A program made the position numbers and the translations under genes. 64,000 nucleotides of DNA. Origin: Peribacillus asahii (GTDB lineage Bacteria > Bacillota > Bacilli > Bacillales > DSM-1321). Where the stretch lies: the NCBI RefSeq assembly GCF_004006295.1, contig NZ_CP026095.1:1226001-1290000 (forward strand). The letters are read 5' to 3'. Position 1 is the first letter of the stretch. Every line of letters begins with the position of its first letter. Below, in pieces: positions 53,790-61,652 of this stretch. The notes under the pieces are model-generated. The model was not told the DNA's origin, ran no database searches, and saw only the letters and a list, made by a program, of their open reading frames with translations.

Positions 53790-54939
53790 ATTTTAGATTC
53801 GATTTCTCCAGTACTCCAACAGCTAATTCATAGAAATATTGTGAAGCTGGGAAGAGTGCTGTATCATCTATTTTGAATTTTGGATGGTGTAAGTCATATG
53901 GTCCGCCTGAGCCAATCATGACGAAGGCACCTGGAATTTTTTCTTGGTATAAAGCGAAGTCTTCGCCAATAGAGCTAGCTTCGAGCGTTTTTGTGGTATA
54001 GCCCGTTTTATCTCCTATTTCAAGGGCGAAATCGGCCCATTCTGGTGTATTATCAACGGATGGCGGTCCTGAATGCCAAAAGAATTCAACCTTTGCATCA
54101 AATGTGACACCAATACCATGTAACACTTGCCGCATACGTTGTTCAATAAATGCTCGTTCCGTTCTACTAAATGTACGAACCGTTCCTTCTAAATAAGCGG
54201 AATCCGGGATCACATTCCATGTATTTCCGCTATGTATTTGCGTAATACTGAGCACAGCCGCTTCTCGCGGTGCAACGTTTCGGCTAATAATCGTTTGAAG
54301 CGCCGAAATGATGTGACTCGTAATAATAATCGGGTCATTTCCTTCTTCTGGTTTTGCTGCATGTGCACCCGTTGCTGTTACCCGTATTTCAAAACGGTCC
54401 ACAGCAGCTGTTAATACCCCATGTTTTGTCCCTAGCTCGCCTACTTGTAAAGTTGGATCATTATGAAGTCCGAATATCGCATCGACATCATCCAATGCCC
54501 CTGTTTCTAAAATTGCTTTCGCACCATGAGATGTTTCTTCTGCTGGCTGGAAGATGAAGCGGATGGTTCCTGCTAACTTTTCTTCTGCTTGCTTTAATAA
54601 AAAAGCGGCTCCTAATATAACAGACGTATGAAAATCATGTCCACATGCATGCATGACTCCCTTGTTGGTAGATGGGAACGCCACATCCGCCTGTTCTAAA
54701 ATCGGGAGTGCGTCAATATCAGCACGAAGCGCAATAGTTGGGCCGGGTTTGCTGCCTTTAATTTCGGCAACGACTCCAGTTTTCAGTGGTAAATCCAGAA
54801 TGGTAATATTTTGGGACTTTAGTGCTTCTTTAATTTTTTGAGTCGTTTCGTATTCTTCATTTGATAACTCTGGATTCATATGAAGGTCACGTTTGAATTC
54901 TACTAAATATTTTTCTAATTCTGTATCGTTTATAGCCAA
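53788..54939 (-). CDS. M20-family amidohydrolase (N-acyl amino acid / peptidase)
   Basis: 383 residues. Metal-binding segments of the M20D type: RADIDALPILEQ, VMHACGHDFHTSVILG (Cys-Gly-His-Asp), FIFQPAEETSHGA and, near the end, SSIGEDFALYQEKIPGAFVM. A dimerisation domain with HIISALQTIISRNVAPREAA lies between. Such enzymes remove acetyl, hippuryl or indole-acyl groups from amino acids in the cytoplasm. Relatives include YkuR, AmhX and YtnL of B. subtilis; which one is not clear from sequence alone. Ribosome site GGAGAGGGA. Confidence 0.9.
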   Translation of the reverse strand: MAINDTELEKYLVEFKRDLHMNPELSNEEYETTQKIKEALKSQNITILDLPLKTGVVAEIKGSKPGPTIALRADIDALPILEQADVAFPSTNKGVMHACGHDFHTSVILGAAFLLKQAEEKLAGTIRFIFQPAEETSHGAKAILETGALDDVDAIFGLHNDPTLQVGELGTKHGVLTAAVDRFEIRVTATGAHAAKPEEGNDPIIITSHIISALQTIISRNVAPREAAVLSITQIHSGNTWNVIPDSAYLEGTVRTFSRTERAFIEQRMRQVLHGIGVTFDAKVEFFWHSGPPSVDNTPEWADFALEIGDKTGYTTKTLEASSIGEDFALYQEKIPGAFVMIGSGGPYDLHHPKFKIDDTALFPASQYFYELAVGVLEKSNLK

Positions 54940-55071
54940 CGATTTTCCCTCTCCTTCAATGAAAATATGTATAAGTCCATTTCTTCCTTAATGTAAATAT
55001 TATGGTAAGCATCTGAAAGAAGTCAATGCAGAAGTAGCTTCTTATACATATTTCTCGAATTTCTATCTATT

Positions 55072-55100
55072 TCATAATTGTCCCTGCTTTTTACATAATC
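55072..55100 (+). promoter_or_regulatory. Possible sigma-G promoter of second ger operon
   Basis: TCATA and CATAATC separated by 17 bases, close to the sigma-G consensus (GHATR, 17-18 bases, CATWHTA), 82 bases before the start codon. The -35 lacks the leading G, so confidence is modest; ger operons are known sigma-G targets. Confidence 0.4.
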
Positions 55101-55181
55101 CCTTTCCATAATGGAGAAAATGACTTTGACATCATTTGGACGTTATAGGTTGTAATGTTTCGTTTGAAAGGGGGAGAAGGT

Positions 55182-56729
55182 ATGCTTTTTCGACGTTCTA
55201 AACGGAAAAAAATAAATAAACATCAACAAATGGAGGAAGAGAAAAGTCCATTATCCTCCGATTTGAACAAAAATATCGAAAAGATTCGTTTACTATACGA
55301 AGATTGTTCGGATGTCGTCTTTCGTTCTTTTTTAATTGGCGGCAAAGTAAAAGCAGAATTAATCTACATTGATGGATTATCGAACATGGAAGAGATGGAT
55401 ACAAGTGTTCTTTCCCCTTTAATGAAGAAGATGGAGGAGAAACGAAGTAACTTGTCTAACTGGATGGAAGAGAAACTATCGGTTGCCAAGATAACAGAAG
55501 TAGAAACAGTGGAGGAATGTATTGAACACACTTTAATGGGCAACCCCATTCTACTAGTTGAACATGAAAGTAAAGGACTCGCTTTAGGGCTGGCTCGATC
55601 GGAAAAACGTGCAGTTGAAGAACCAGCTTCTGAATCCGTTGTGAAAGGCTCACGTGAAGGTTTTGTTGAAACAATTAGTGTAAATATATCATTAATCCGA
55701 AGAAGACTCAAAGATCCGCAATTAAAAATGAAATCAATGAAGATTGGACGTAGAAGCCAAACGGAAGTGGCTATCGTGTATATGAAGGGGCTCGCGAATG
55801 AAACATTGCTTGAAGAAGTGAATAATCGATTACAGAGAATTGATATTGATGGCGTATTAGAAAGCCAATATATCGAGGAATTAATAGAGGATCATCCCTC
55901 TTCTCCCTTTCCGCAGATTTTAAGCACAGAACGGCCCGACGCGTGTGCTGCTAGTTTATTGGAAGGGAAAGTCGTAATTCTTGTAGATGGTACTCCTTTT
56001 GCGATGATCGCTCCTACAACACTTTTGTCCTTATTGCAAGCTAGTGAAGATTACTATCAACGCTTTGTGCTAAGTACAGCGATTAGATGGCTGCGTTATG
56101 GTTATGTCCTATTATCTTTGTTACTACCGTCTCTATATGTGGCTGTGCTAAGTTTTCATCAGGAAATGATACCAACAAAGCTTCTGATGAGTATAGCGAC
56201 AACACGAGAAAATGTTCCTTTTCCTGCCATTGTGGAAGCGTTAATTATGGAAATTACGTTCGAGGCATTACGAGAAGCAGGGGTAAGGTTGCCGAAGCAA
56301 ATTGGTTCGGCTGTTAGTATTGTCGGTGCTTTAGTTATCGGACAAGCGGCGATTCAGGCTGGGATTGTGTCACCTCCGATGGTCATGGTCGTAGCTTTAA
56401 CAGGGATTGCCTCTTTTACAATCCCCCGATACAACTTAGGAGCTACCTTAAGGATATTGCGCTTTCCGATGATGTTCCTTGCTGGTACATTGGGCATTTT
56501 AGGTGTGATGTTAGGACTTCTTATAATTCTTACACACTTATGTACGTTGCGTTCTTTTGGTGTTCCTTACCTTTCACCAATGGCCCCATGGAATAAGAGT
56601 GATATGAAAGATTTCCTCATACGAGCTCCTTGGTGGCAATTATCCAAGCGTCCTCATTTAACTGGAGAGTTTAATGAATATCGCCAAGGCCCTAATCAAA
56701 AACCTGGCCCTAGAAAGGGAGGAGAGTGA
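55182..56729 (+). CDS. Spore germinant receptor subunit A, second operon
   Basis: 515 residues from ATG 55182, preceded by AAGGGGGAGAAGG; an ATG 27 bases upstream has no ribosome site. N-terminal soluble domain with the family segments SREGFVETISVNISLIRRRL and LSTERPDACAASLLEGKVVI, then VDGTPFAMIAPTT and the membrane half with VRLPKQIGSAVSIVGALVIG and PYLSPMAPWN. The product is about 40 residues shorter than the A protein of the first operon, mainly because the long Ser/Asn tail is missing. Same role in the spore inner membrane. Confidence 0.93.
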   Translation: MLFRRSKRKKINKHQQMEEEKSPLSSDLNKNIEKIRLLYEDCSDVVFRSFLIGGKVKAELIYIDGLSNMEEMDTSVLSPLMKKMEEKRSNLSNWMEEKLSVAKITEVETVEECIEHTLMGNPILLVEHESKGLALGLARSEKRAVEEPASESVVKGSREGFVETISVNISLIRRRLKDPQLKMKSMKIGRRSQTEVAIVYMKGLANETLLEEVNNRLQRIDIDGVLESQYIEELIEDHPSSPFPQILSTERPDACAASLLEGKVVILVDGTPFAMIAPTTLLSLLQASEDYYQRFVLSTAIRWLRYGYVLLSLLLPSLYVAVLSFHQEMIPTKLLMSIATTRENVPFPAIVEALIMEITFEALREAGVRLPKQIGSAVSIVGALVIGQAAIQAGIVSPPMVMVVALTGIASFTIPRYNLGATLRILRFPMMFLAGTLGILGVMLGLLIILTHLCTLRSFGVPYLSPMAPWNKSDMKDFLIRAPWWQLSKRPHLTGEFNEYRQGPNQKPGPRKGGE

Positions 56730-56730
56730 C

Positions 56731-57843
56731 GTGCTGGAACATGGGAAAATATCGGCAGTACAAATGGGAATGATGATCTACTCGGCCATTGTCACAACAG
56801 CCATTCTTTATTTGCCAGCTTCTATCTATGACTATGCAGGAAAAGATTTGTGGTTGTCTCCTATCTTATCTGCCATTTTAGGTTGTATTCCGGTATATGT
56901 CGTATATCAATTACATCGTCTTTACCCAGGAGATAGTATTATCCAATACAGTTGTTCCATTGTTGGGAAGATTGGTGGAAAACTGATTGGGGCAATTATT
57001 TTGCTTTTTATTTTATTTATATCCAACCAAGCGCTTTGGCAGTATGGGGAGTTTGTCAGCAGCTATTTTCTTCCGCAGACGCCGCAAGTCGTTTTACTTG
57101 GCACGATGGCCTTTGTCAGTAGTTTAGCTGTATATGGAGGGGTGGAAGTGATGGGAAGACTGTCAGATTTACTTACTCCTGTCTTGCTTCTTATGTTTTT
57201 GACAATTATTATCCTTCTTCTTCCGGATGCACAAGTAAAGCATATGCATCCTATTTTGGGAAATGGGGTTACTCCGGTTTTGAAGGGAGCTTATTTTTCT
57301 AACTTTTGGTTTTGTGAGTCCCTATTCATCACTTTCTTTCTTCCTTTTTTAAAAGACCCGGAAAAAGGTAGGAAATGGGGGATTGTTTCCGTATTGTTAT
57401 TGTTAGTAATAGTGGTCAGTACGAATTTGATTTCTCTTTTAGTATTAGGAAGTGCAACAGGAAGCTTTAATGCCCCATTAATGAATGCTGTTCAGTATAT
57501 TAGTATAGCTGAGTTTCTATCCCATCTTGAAGCAACTGTGATGGCTTTTTGGATTACGGGTGCCTTCGTTAAAATGTATGTATTTTATTATGTGTTGGCA
57601 TTAGGCACGGCACAGTGGTTTAACCTTTCTGATTATCGTCCGCTTGTGCTTCCAATCGTTTTTCTATCGGTGGTCTTAGCCGTCTGGCAAGTACCGAATG
57701 TGTCGGCTTTCTTCGTGTATAGCCAAACAATAAACTCTGCAGTAGGACCTATTTTATTTACAATGATTCCTCTCTTCCTTTTGCTGATTGCTTTCTTACG
57801 GAAAAACAAGAAGCAAGAAAAACAGGTGGAACAGCAGCAATGA
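56731..57843 (+). CDS. Spore germinant receptor subunit B, second operon
   Basis: 370 residues from GTG 56731, two bases after the A stop, with GGGAGGAGAG just upstream; an in-frame ATG 56674 inside the A gene lacks a ribosome site. Ten hydrophobic segments. It starts LEHGKISAVQMGMMIYSAIV, where the B protein of the first operon has TLQAATILISTIIGVGVLPLP; the ligand-site helix therefore differs and a different germinant is likely. The C-terminus is Lys/Gln/Glu-rich. It overlaps the C gene by four bases (ATGA). Confidence 0.92.
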   Translation: MLEHGKISAVQMGMMIYSAIVTTAILYLPASIYDYAGKDLWLSPILSAILGCIPVYVVYQLHRLYPGDSIIQYSCSIVGKIGGKLIGAIILLFILFISNQALWQYGEFVSSYFLPQTPQVVLLGTMAFVSSLAVYGGVEVMGRLSDLLTPVLLLMFLTIIILLLPDAQVKHMHPILGNGVTPVLKGAYFSNFWFCESLFITFFLPFLKDPEKGRKWGIVSVLLLLVIVVSTNLISLLVLGSATGSFNAPLMNAVQYISIAEFLSHLEATVMAFWITGAFVKMYVFYYVLALGTAQWFNLSDYRPLVLPIVFLSVVLAVWQVPNVSAFFVYSQTINSAVGPILFTMIPLFLLLIAFLRKNKKQEKQVEQQQ

Positions 57844-58994
57844 GAATGATGTTATATCTTATAGGGTTAACCTGTACGTTTCTACTAACAGGATGTTGGG
57901 ATCGAGCCGAGGTGAATGATGTGGCTTTAATCAAAGGTGTTGGCGTTGATCGAATAGACGATAACACAATTGAAGTAACGGTTGAAATATCAGTTCCACA
58001 AGCGCTGGGTCAAGGTGGAGGCCAAGGTCAAGGTCAAGGAGGCGGTGGGTTAACACAAGTAGCAGCTAGATCTGGCAAGGGGAAGACAGTTCCTGAAGCG
58101 TTAGAGAAACTTCAGGAACAATTGCCAAGGAAAATATTTTGGGGACATTCAGAAGTCATTATTATAAATGAAAAGTTAGCGAAGGAAGGCATTCGTGACT
58201 CCATTGATTATTTTATACGTGATCCAAGGCCACGTATTCGGTCGTATGTGTTTGTGGCGAAAGAGAGTGCCAAAGAGATACTTTCTCTTAAAACGCAATT
58301 ATATAGTCCTTCTGAAGTACTTTGGGATATGGCTGAATCACAGACTTTGATGCATGTGACTTTAGTTGATTTACTTCAAAGGCTTGTAAGCGGCGATGTA
58401 TTCATTCCAATGGTGCATAAATTACCACCACCAAAAGGGAAGAAATCAAATGAAACGATTGCTTATATTTACCGCACCGCCATTTTTAAAAAGGACAAAA
58501 TGATTGGTTCTATTGATGATGAGTTGACACGAGGTGTGAAATGGATCCAAAATGACGTGAAAGACTCTCAGATTACGTTATTGCCAGAAGGCGCACAAGG
58601 ATATATATCCATGACTCTCCGTGAGGCAGACGTAAAGCTTGTCCCTAAAATAAAAGGAGATAAGTGGGAAATAACGATTAAGACTAGAACAACAGAAGAG
58701 ATTGTCTTAAATGAAACGAATATACAAGTTAAGTCACCAAAAGAGATAAATTCTTTAGAAAAACAACTAGTTAAACAATTGGAAGGACGTTTAAAGAGAG
58801 CGGTAAAAAAAGTACAAAAAGAACAAAAAGCTGATATTTTGGGATTTGGAGAAGCTTTTGAACGGAAGTATCCGAAGGAATGGCGAGAAGCGAAAGACAA
58901 ATGGGATGACATCTATCCACAAGTAGAGGTCAAATATGACATTGAGACAACTATTTTAAGAATGGGTGCAGGAACGGCAACAGAAGCGAGGTGA
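57840..58994 (+). CDS. Spore germinant receptor subunit C, second operon, with Gly/Gln-rich insert
   Basis: 384 residues. Signal peptide with lipobox FLLTGC (Cys19) and the family start WDRAEVNDVALIKGVGVDRI. At about residues 56-73 it has a low-complexity loop (GQGGGQGQGQGGGG) within the first domain, where the C protein of the first operon carries a charged insert. The end, ILGFGEAFERKYPKEWREAK, matches the usual GerAC C-terminus. Lipoprotein of the spore inner membrane. The 3' end is followed six bases later by a small D-type gene. Confidence 0.92.
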   Translation: MRMMLYLIGLTCTFLLTGCWDRAEVNDVALIKGVGVDRIDDNTIEVTVEISVPQALGQGGGQGQGQGGGGLTQVAARSGKGKTVPEALEKLQEQLPRKIFWGHSEVIIINEKLAKEGIRDSIDYFIRDPRPRIRSYVFVAKESAKEILSLKTQLYSPSEVLWDMAESQTLMHVTLVDLLQRLVSGDVFIPMVHKLPPPKGKKSNETIAYIYRTAIFKKDKMIGSIDDELTRGVKWIQNDVKDSQITLLPEGAQGYISMTLREADVKLVPKIKGDKWEITIKTRTTEEIVLNETNIQVKSPKEINSLEKQLVKQLEGRLKRAVKKVQKEQKADILGFGEAFERKYPKEWREAKDKWDDIYPQVEVKYDIETTILRMGAGTATEAR

Positions 58995-59000
58995 GAAATA

Positions 59001-59225
59001 TTGAAATGGCTATTTGCACTAGGAATTACTTTTTTAGTAGCATGCATGATTGTGTACGAATGGCCAAAAATGAAACAGGATCAGAAAAAGGAAAAAAAGG
59101 TTTTTATTGTATTGGTCACTTTTGAATGGCTATTTTCTCTAATCTTTTTGTTTTACCCTGATTTGAAAAATCCGTCTGACTTTCTGCTGCCGATGGTTGA
59201 TAAGGTGCAAAAAATATTGAAATGA
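59001..59225 (+). CDS. Small two-helix germinant-receptor D-type protein, second operon
   Basis: 74 residues: helix 1 (WLFALGITFLVACMIVYEW), a basic linker (KMKQDQKKEKK), helix 2 (VFIVLVTFEWLFSLIFLFY) and a short tail. Same architecture and position as the small gene closing the first ger operon, though with little sequence identity. D-type subunits that modulate receptor output are known in several Bacillus ger operons. Start ATG 59001 follows GGTGAGAAATA; six bases separate it from the C gene. Confidence 0.72.
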   Translation: MKWLFALGITFLVACMIVYEWPKMKQDQKKEKKVFIVLVTFEWLFSLIFLFYPDLKNPSDFLLPMVDKVQKILK

Positions 59226-59394
59226 AAAATATCATTTAATTTGTGTATAGTAGTTGTTAATGCATGCTTTTTTGATTATATTAAGATTTCGAAGCCGATT
59301 GACAGTGATTACACATTGCTGCACGCTCAGTTTGAATGGCTGGCAACTGAAAATCATGAAATTTGATAAGAGGTAAACCTAATAAGAGGATATC

Positions 59395-59442
59395 AAAGCT
59401 TTCTTTACTAAAGCATTCGCTAACGTAAAGAGAGCTTTTTTG
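59395..59442 (+). terminator. Terminator between second ger operon and MaoC-like gene
   Basis: Arms AAAGCTTTCTTTAC and GTAAAGAGAGCTTT (one mismatch) then TTT. The 300-base gap 59226-59531 otherwise shows no gene. Confidence 0.65.
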
Positions 59443-59531
59443 TTCTTGTAGAAGTGTTTTCTTCCCATTTATGATAGTAGAATATATACTAAATATTAGA
59501 AATATTCACAACGATAGAAAGGAAGGGTTCG

Positions 59532-59954
59532 ATGGTCTATACAATTGAGGAATTGTTTATCGGACAGATTGCCCGTTTGCAACGAACATTTTCTGAAGCC
59601 GACGTAAGAGCATGCAATGAGTTAACGAAAGATTATAGTCCAGTATACAGACCGAGTGAAGAGAACTGGGAAAATTATTATCATCAACCCATTGTTCCTG
59701 GTTTGTTAACAGAAGGGTTAATTAACCAAGTAATTAGCGATAAACTGCCTGGAAGTGCTTGTATTTTACTGCAAAAGGAATTGGTTTTTTATCATCCTGT
59801 ATTTGTTGGAGACGTGATTACCGCTGAATTAGAAATTATTGATATTAATATAGAACGGAATTGGGTCACTCAAAAAGTTACTTGTTACAATGAGGTTGGA
59901 AATGAAGTGATTAAGGGACAAGTCGTCATTTTTTTAGTATCCAATAAGAATTAA
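59532..59954 (+). CDS. MaoC-like hot-dog protein upstream of sigma-54 activator
   Basis: 140 residues, ATG 59532 after GAAAGGAAGG. The hot-dog pattern is present (FIGQIARLQRTFSEADVRAC, then PIVPGLLTEGLINQVI and FYHPVFVGDVITAELEII), but the hydratase 2 catalytic Asp-His pair is altered: where the copy at 29764 has DPQPIHVD this one has DYSPVYRP. It may therefore bind an acyl-CoA or acyl group without hydrating it. It lies 12 bases before the activator gene and is probably cotranscribed, so a sensing or accessory role for the same pathway is possible. This is inference. Confidence 0.78.
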   Translation: MVYTIEELFIGQIARLQRTFSEADVRACNELTKDYSPVYRPSEENWENYYHQPIVPGLLTEGLINQVISDKLPGSACILLQKELVFYHPVFVGDVITAELEIIDINIERNWVTQKVTCYNEVGNEVIKGQVVIFLVSNKN

Positions 59955-59966
59955 CAGGTGATAACC

Positions 59967-61280
59967 ATGAAGAAAACACTTAATTTAATCGACCCAATTG
60001 ATGAATGGGGTTCCATGAAAGTGGACGCTAATGGTCGTTTGATTGACATTAGCGCAGAGTTTTGTGAGAACTTTTCGATAAACAAACAGGATTGGATCGG
60101 AGCATCAATTAATGAAATCATTCAAGGTATATTTAGTAGAAAGCGTACGAAAGTACTATTTGGTGTTATTTTTGGATATTCTTGTTTAATTAAAGTTTCT
60201 AAAGTCAATGAGTATCAGCTTTACCGAGTCATCGTGCGGCAAGATGATATTGACCATGTTGAAATGATTTCATTTATGAATTCAATGGATTCTTCTAAAA
60301 TGAAGAAAAAATCCTCTTTTCAAAATCGATATAGCTTTGAGGAGATTATGGGAGAAAGTCCCGCGATTGAGCAAATTAAAGAATTATCGGCTCGGGTTGC
60401 GACAAGTAATTCAACCGTATTATTAACGGGAGAAAGCGGAACGGGAAAAGAATTATTTGCCCAAGCTATTCATGGATTAAGCTCGAGAAAGAACAACCCT
60501 TTCGTTGCTGTAAACTGTGCGGCGATTCCAGATGAATTGTTCGAATCAGAGGTATTTGGATATGAAGCAGGGGCGTTTAGCGGTGCTAAAAAGGAAGGAA
60601 AGCCTGGAAAAATAGAATTAGCCCATCAAGGCACTCTTTTTTTGGATGAAATATCAGAGCTTCCTTACCAAGCGCAAGGAAAGTTATTGCGTGTATTGCA
60701 GGAAAGAGAAGTAGAACGATTAGGAGGAACCGCTAATAAAAATGTCGATATCCGAATTATTGCTGCGACGAATCGGGATTTGAAAACGCTCGTTCAAGAA
60801 GGGAAGTTTAGACAGGATTTATTTTATCGATTGTACATTTTTGAATTGAAAATCCCTTCTCTTCGTCAAAGGAAGGAAGACATTCTTCCGTTAGCTTATT
60901 ATTTCATCAATTATTTTAATGAGATGCTAGGGCGTCAAGTGAAATTTATTGATGTCAAGCTTCAGGAATGGCTAGTAAATTATGAGTGGCCAGGGAATGT
61001 ACGAGAATTAAAAGCGTATATAGAACGGGGAATGAATATTGTTGAAGGCGATACAATCACGATGGAAGCTTTATATTTTTCACCAAGTGAATCGACTCCT
61101 CAACGGGAAAGGGAATCAGCTCCTCTTCTCAGTTTAGAAGAAGCGATAGCGAATGCAGAAATCGATGCGATTCAACGTGCTCTTCAAGAAGCGAAAGGCG
61201 ACCGGACTATAGCTGCTCAAAAGTTACACATACATGTCGCTAGCCTTTACCGAAAACTATCAAAATATAATTTAAAATAA
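59967..61280 (+). CDS. Sigma-54-dependent activator (PAS, AAA+ with GAFSGA, Fis-type HTH)
   Basis: 437 residues from ATG 59967 after CAGGTGAT; GTG 59958 is an alternative. A single N-terminal PAS-like domain (MKVDANGRLIDISAEFCENF) is followed by the AAA+ domain with Walker A GESGTGKE, a sigma-54 contact loop reading GAFSGA instead of GAFTGA, Walker B GTLFLDEISELP and the FRQDLFYRLYIFELKIPSLR region. A Fis-type helix-turn-helix ends it (DRTIAAQKLHIHVASLYRKL). It is shorter than the activator at 33706 by one PAS domain. The -24/-12 promoter 325 bases downstream is its obvious target. Confidence 0.93.
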   Translation: MKKTLNLIDPIDEWGSMKVDANGRLIDISAEFCENFSINKQDWIGASINEIIQGIFSRKRTKVLFGVIFGYSCLIKVSKVNEYQLYRVIVRQDDIDHVEMISFMNSMDSSKMKKKSSFQNRYSFEEIMGESPAIEQIKELSARVATSNSTVLLTGESGTGKELFAQAIHGLSSRKNNPFVAVNCAAIPDELFESEVFGYEAGAFSGAKKEGKPGKIELAHQGTLFLDEISELPYQAQGKLLRVLQEREVERLGGTANKNVDIRIIAATNRDLKTLVQEGKFRQDLFYRLYIFELKIPSLRQRKEDILPLAYYFINYFNEMLGRQVKFIDVKLQEWLVNYEWPGNVRELKAYIERGMNIVEGDTITMEALYFSPSESTPQRERESAPLLSLEEAIANAEIDAIQRALQEAKGDRTIAAQKLHIHVASLYRKLSKYNLK

Positions 61281-61294
61281 TAGAATTTAGAACG

Positions 61295-61330
61295 TGGGGC
61301 TGTCTAAAAACGGACAGCCCCACTCTTTTT
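61295..61330 (+). terminator. Terminator after sigma-54 activator
   Basis: Perfect 11-bp arms GTGGGGCTGTC and GACAGCCCCAC around an eight-base loop, followed by TCTTTTTTT. Confidence 0.85.
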
Positions 61331-61440
61331 TTGCTGGATTTTGTCCTTCATGCCCCTGCTGAAGGACATTTCCCTGGCTGGATTCCTCGATTTTGTCTTT
61401 TAACACAAATGATCTGAGGAGAATAATTGTTCAACTAAAT

Positions 61441-61493
61441 GGGGGACTGCCCTGAAAGTCATTTTGGTGACTTTTGGGACAGCCTCATTTTTT
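61441..61493 (+). terminator. Second terminator-like hairpin
   Basis: GGGGGACTGCCCTGAAAGTCA pairs with the following TGACTTTTGGGACAGCCTC with a few mismatches, then ATTTTTT. This GACTGTCC-AAAAGTCA shape is common between Bacillus genes. It insulates the promoter region below. Confidence 0.6.
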
Positions 61494-61514
61494 ATAGGCG
61501 AGCAAATGGAGGGG

Positions 61515-61573
61515 TTTTTGCAAATGTGATTCGCAATATTGCGAAACTATCTCATTTTTGCGAATGAATGTGA
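61515..61573 (+). promoter_or_regulatory. Probable upstream activator site of the ring-cleavage operon
   Basis: A perfect 16-bp palindrome TTCGCAATATTGCGAA (61530-61545) flanked by two direct repeats, TTTTTGCAAATGTGA (61515-61529) and TTTTTGCGAATGAATGTGA (61555-61573). The palindrome is centred 70 bp upstream of the -24 element. This looks like a multi-site enhancer for the Fis-type HTH of the activator at 59967-61280. Confidence 0.75.
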
Positions 61574-61605
61574 CGAGATATGTGCTTTTACTAGTAAATT
61601 CCAGT

Positions 61606-61621
61606 TGGCACGATATTTGCA
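61606..61621 (+). promoter_or_regulatory. Sigma-54 (-24/-12) promoter
   Basis: TGGCAC-N5-TTGCA, with GG 61607-61608 and GC 61619-61620 ten bases apart. Same hexamer as the promoter at 39631. Transcription should start near 61632, 21 bases before the ATG, leaving room for the GGGAGGGA ribosome site only. Confidence 0.92.
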
Positions 61622-61652
61622 TAATTAATATAGGCAAAGGGAGGGATTAGCA

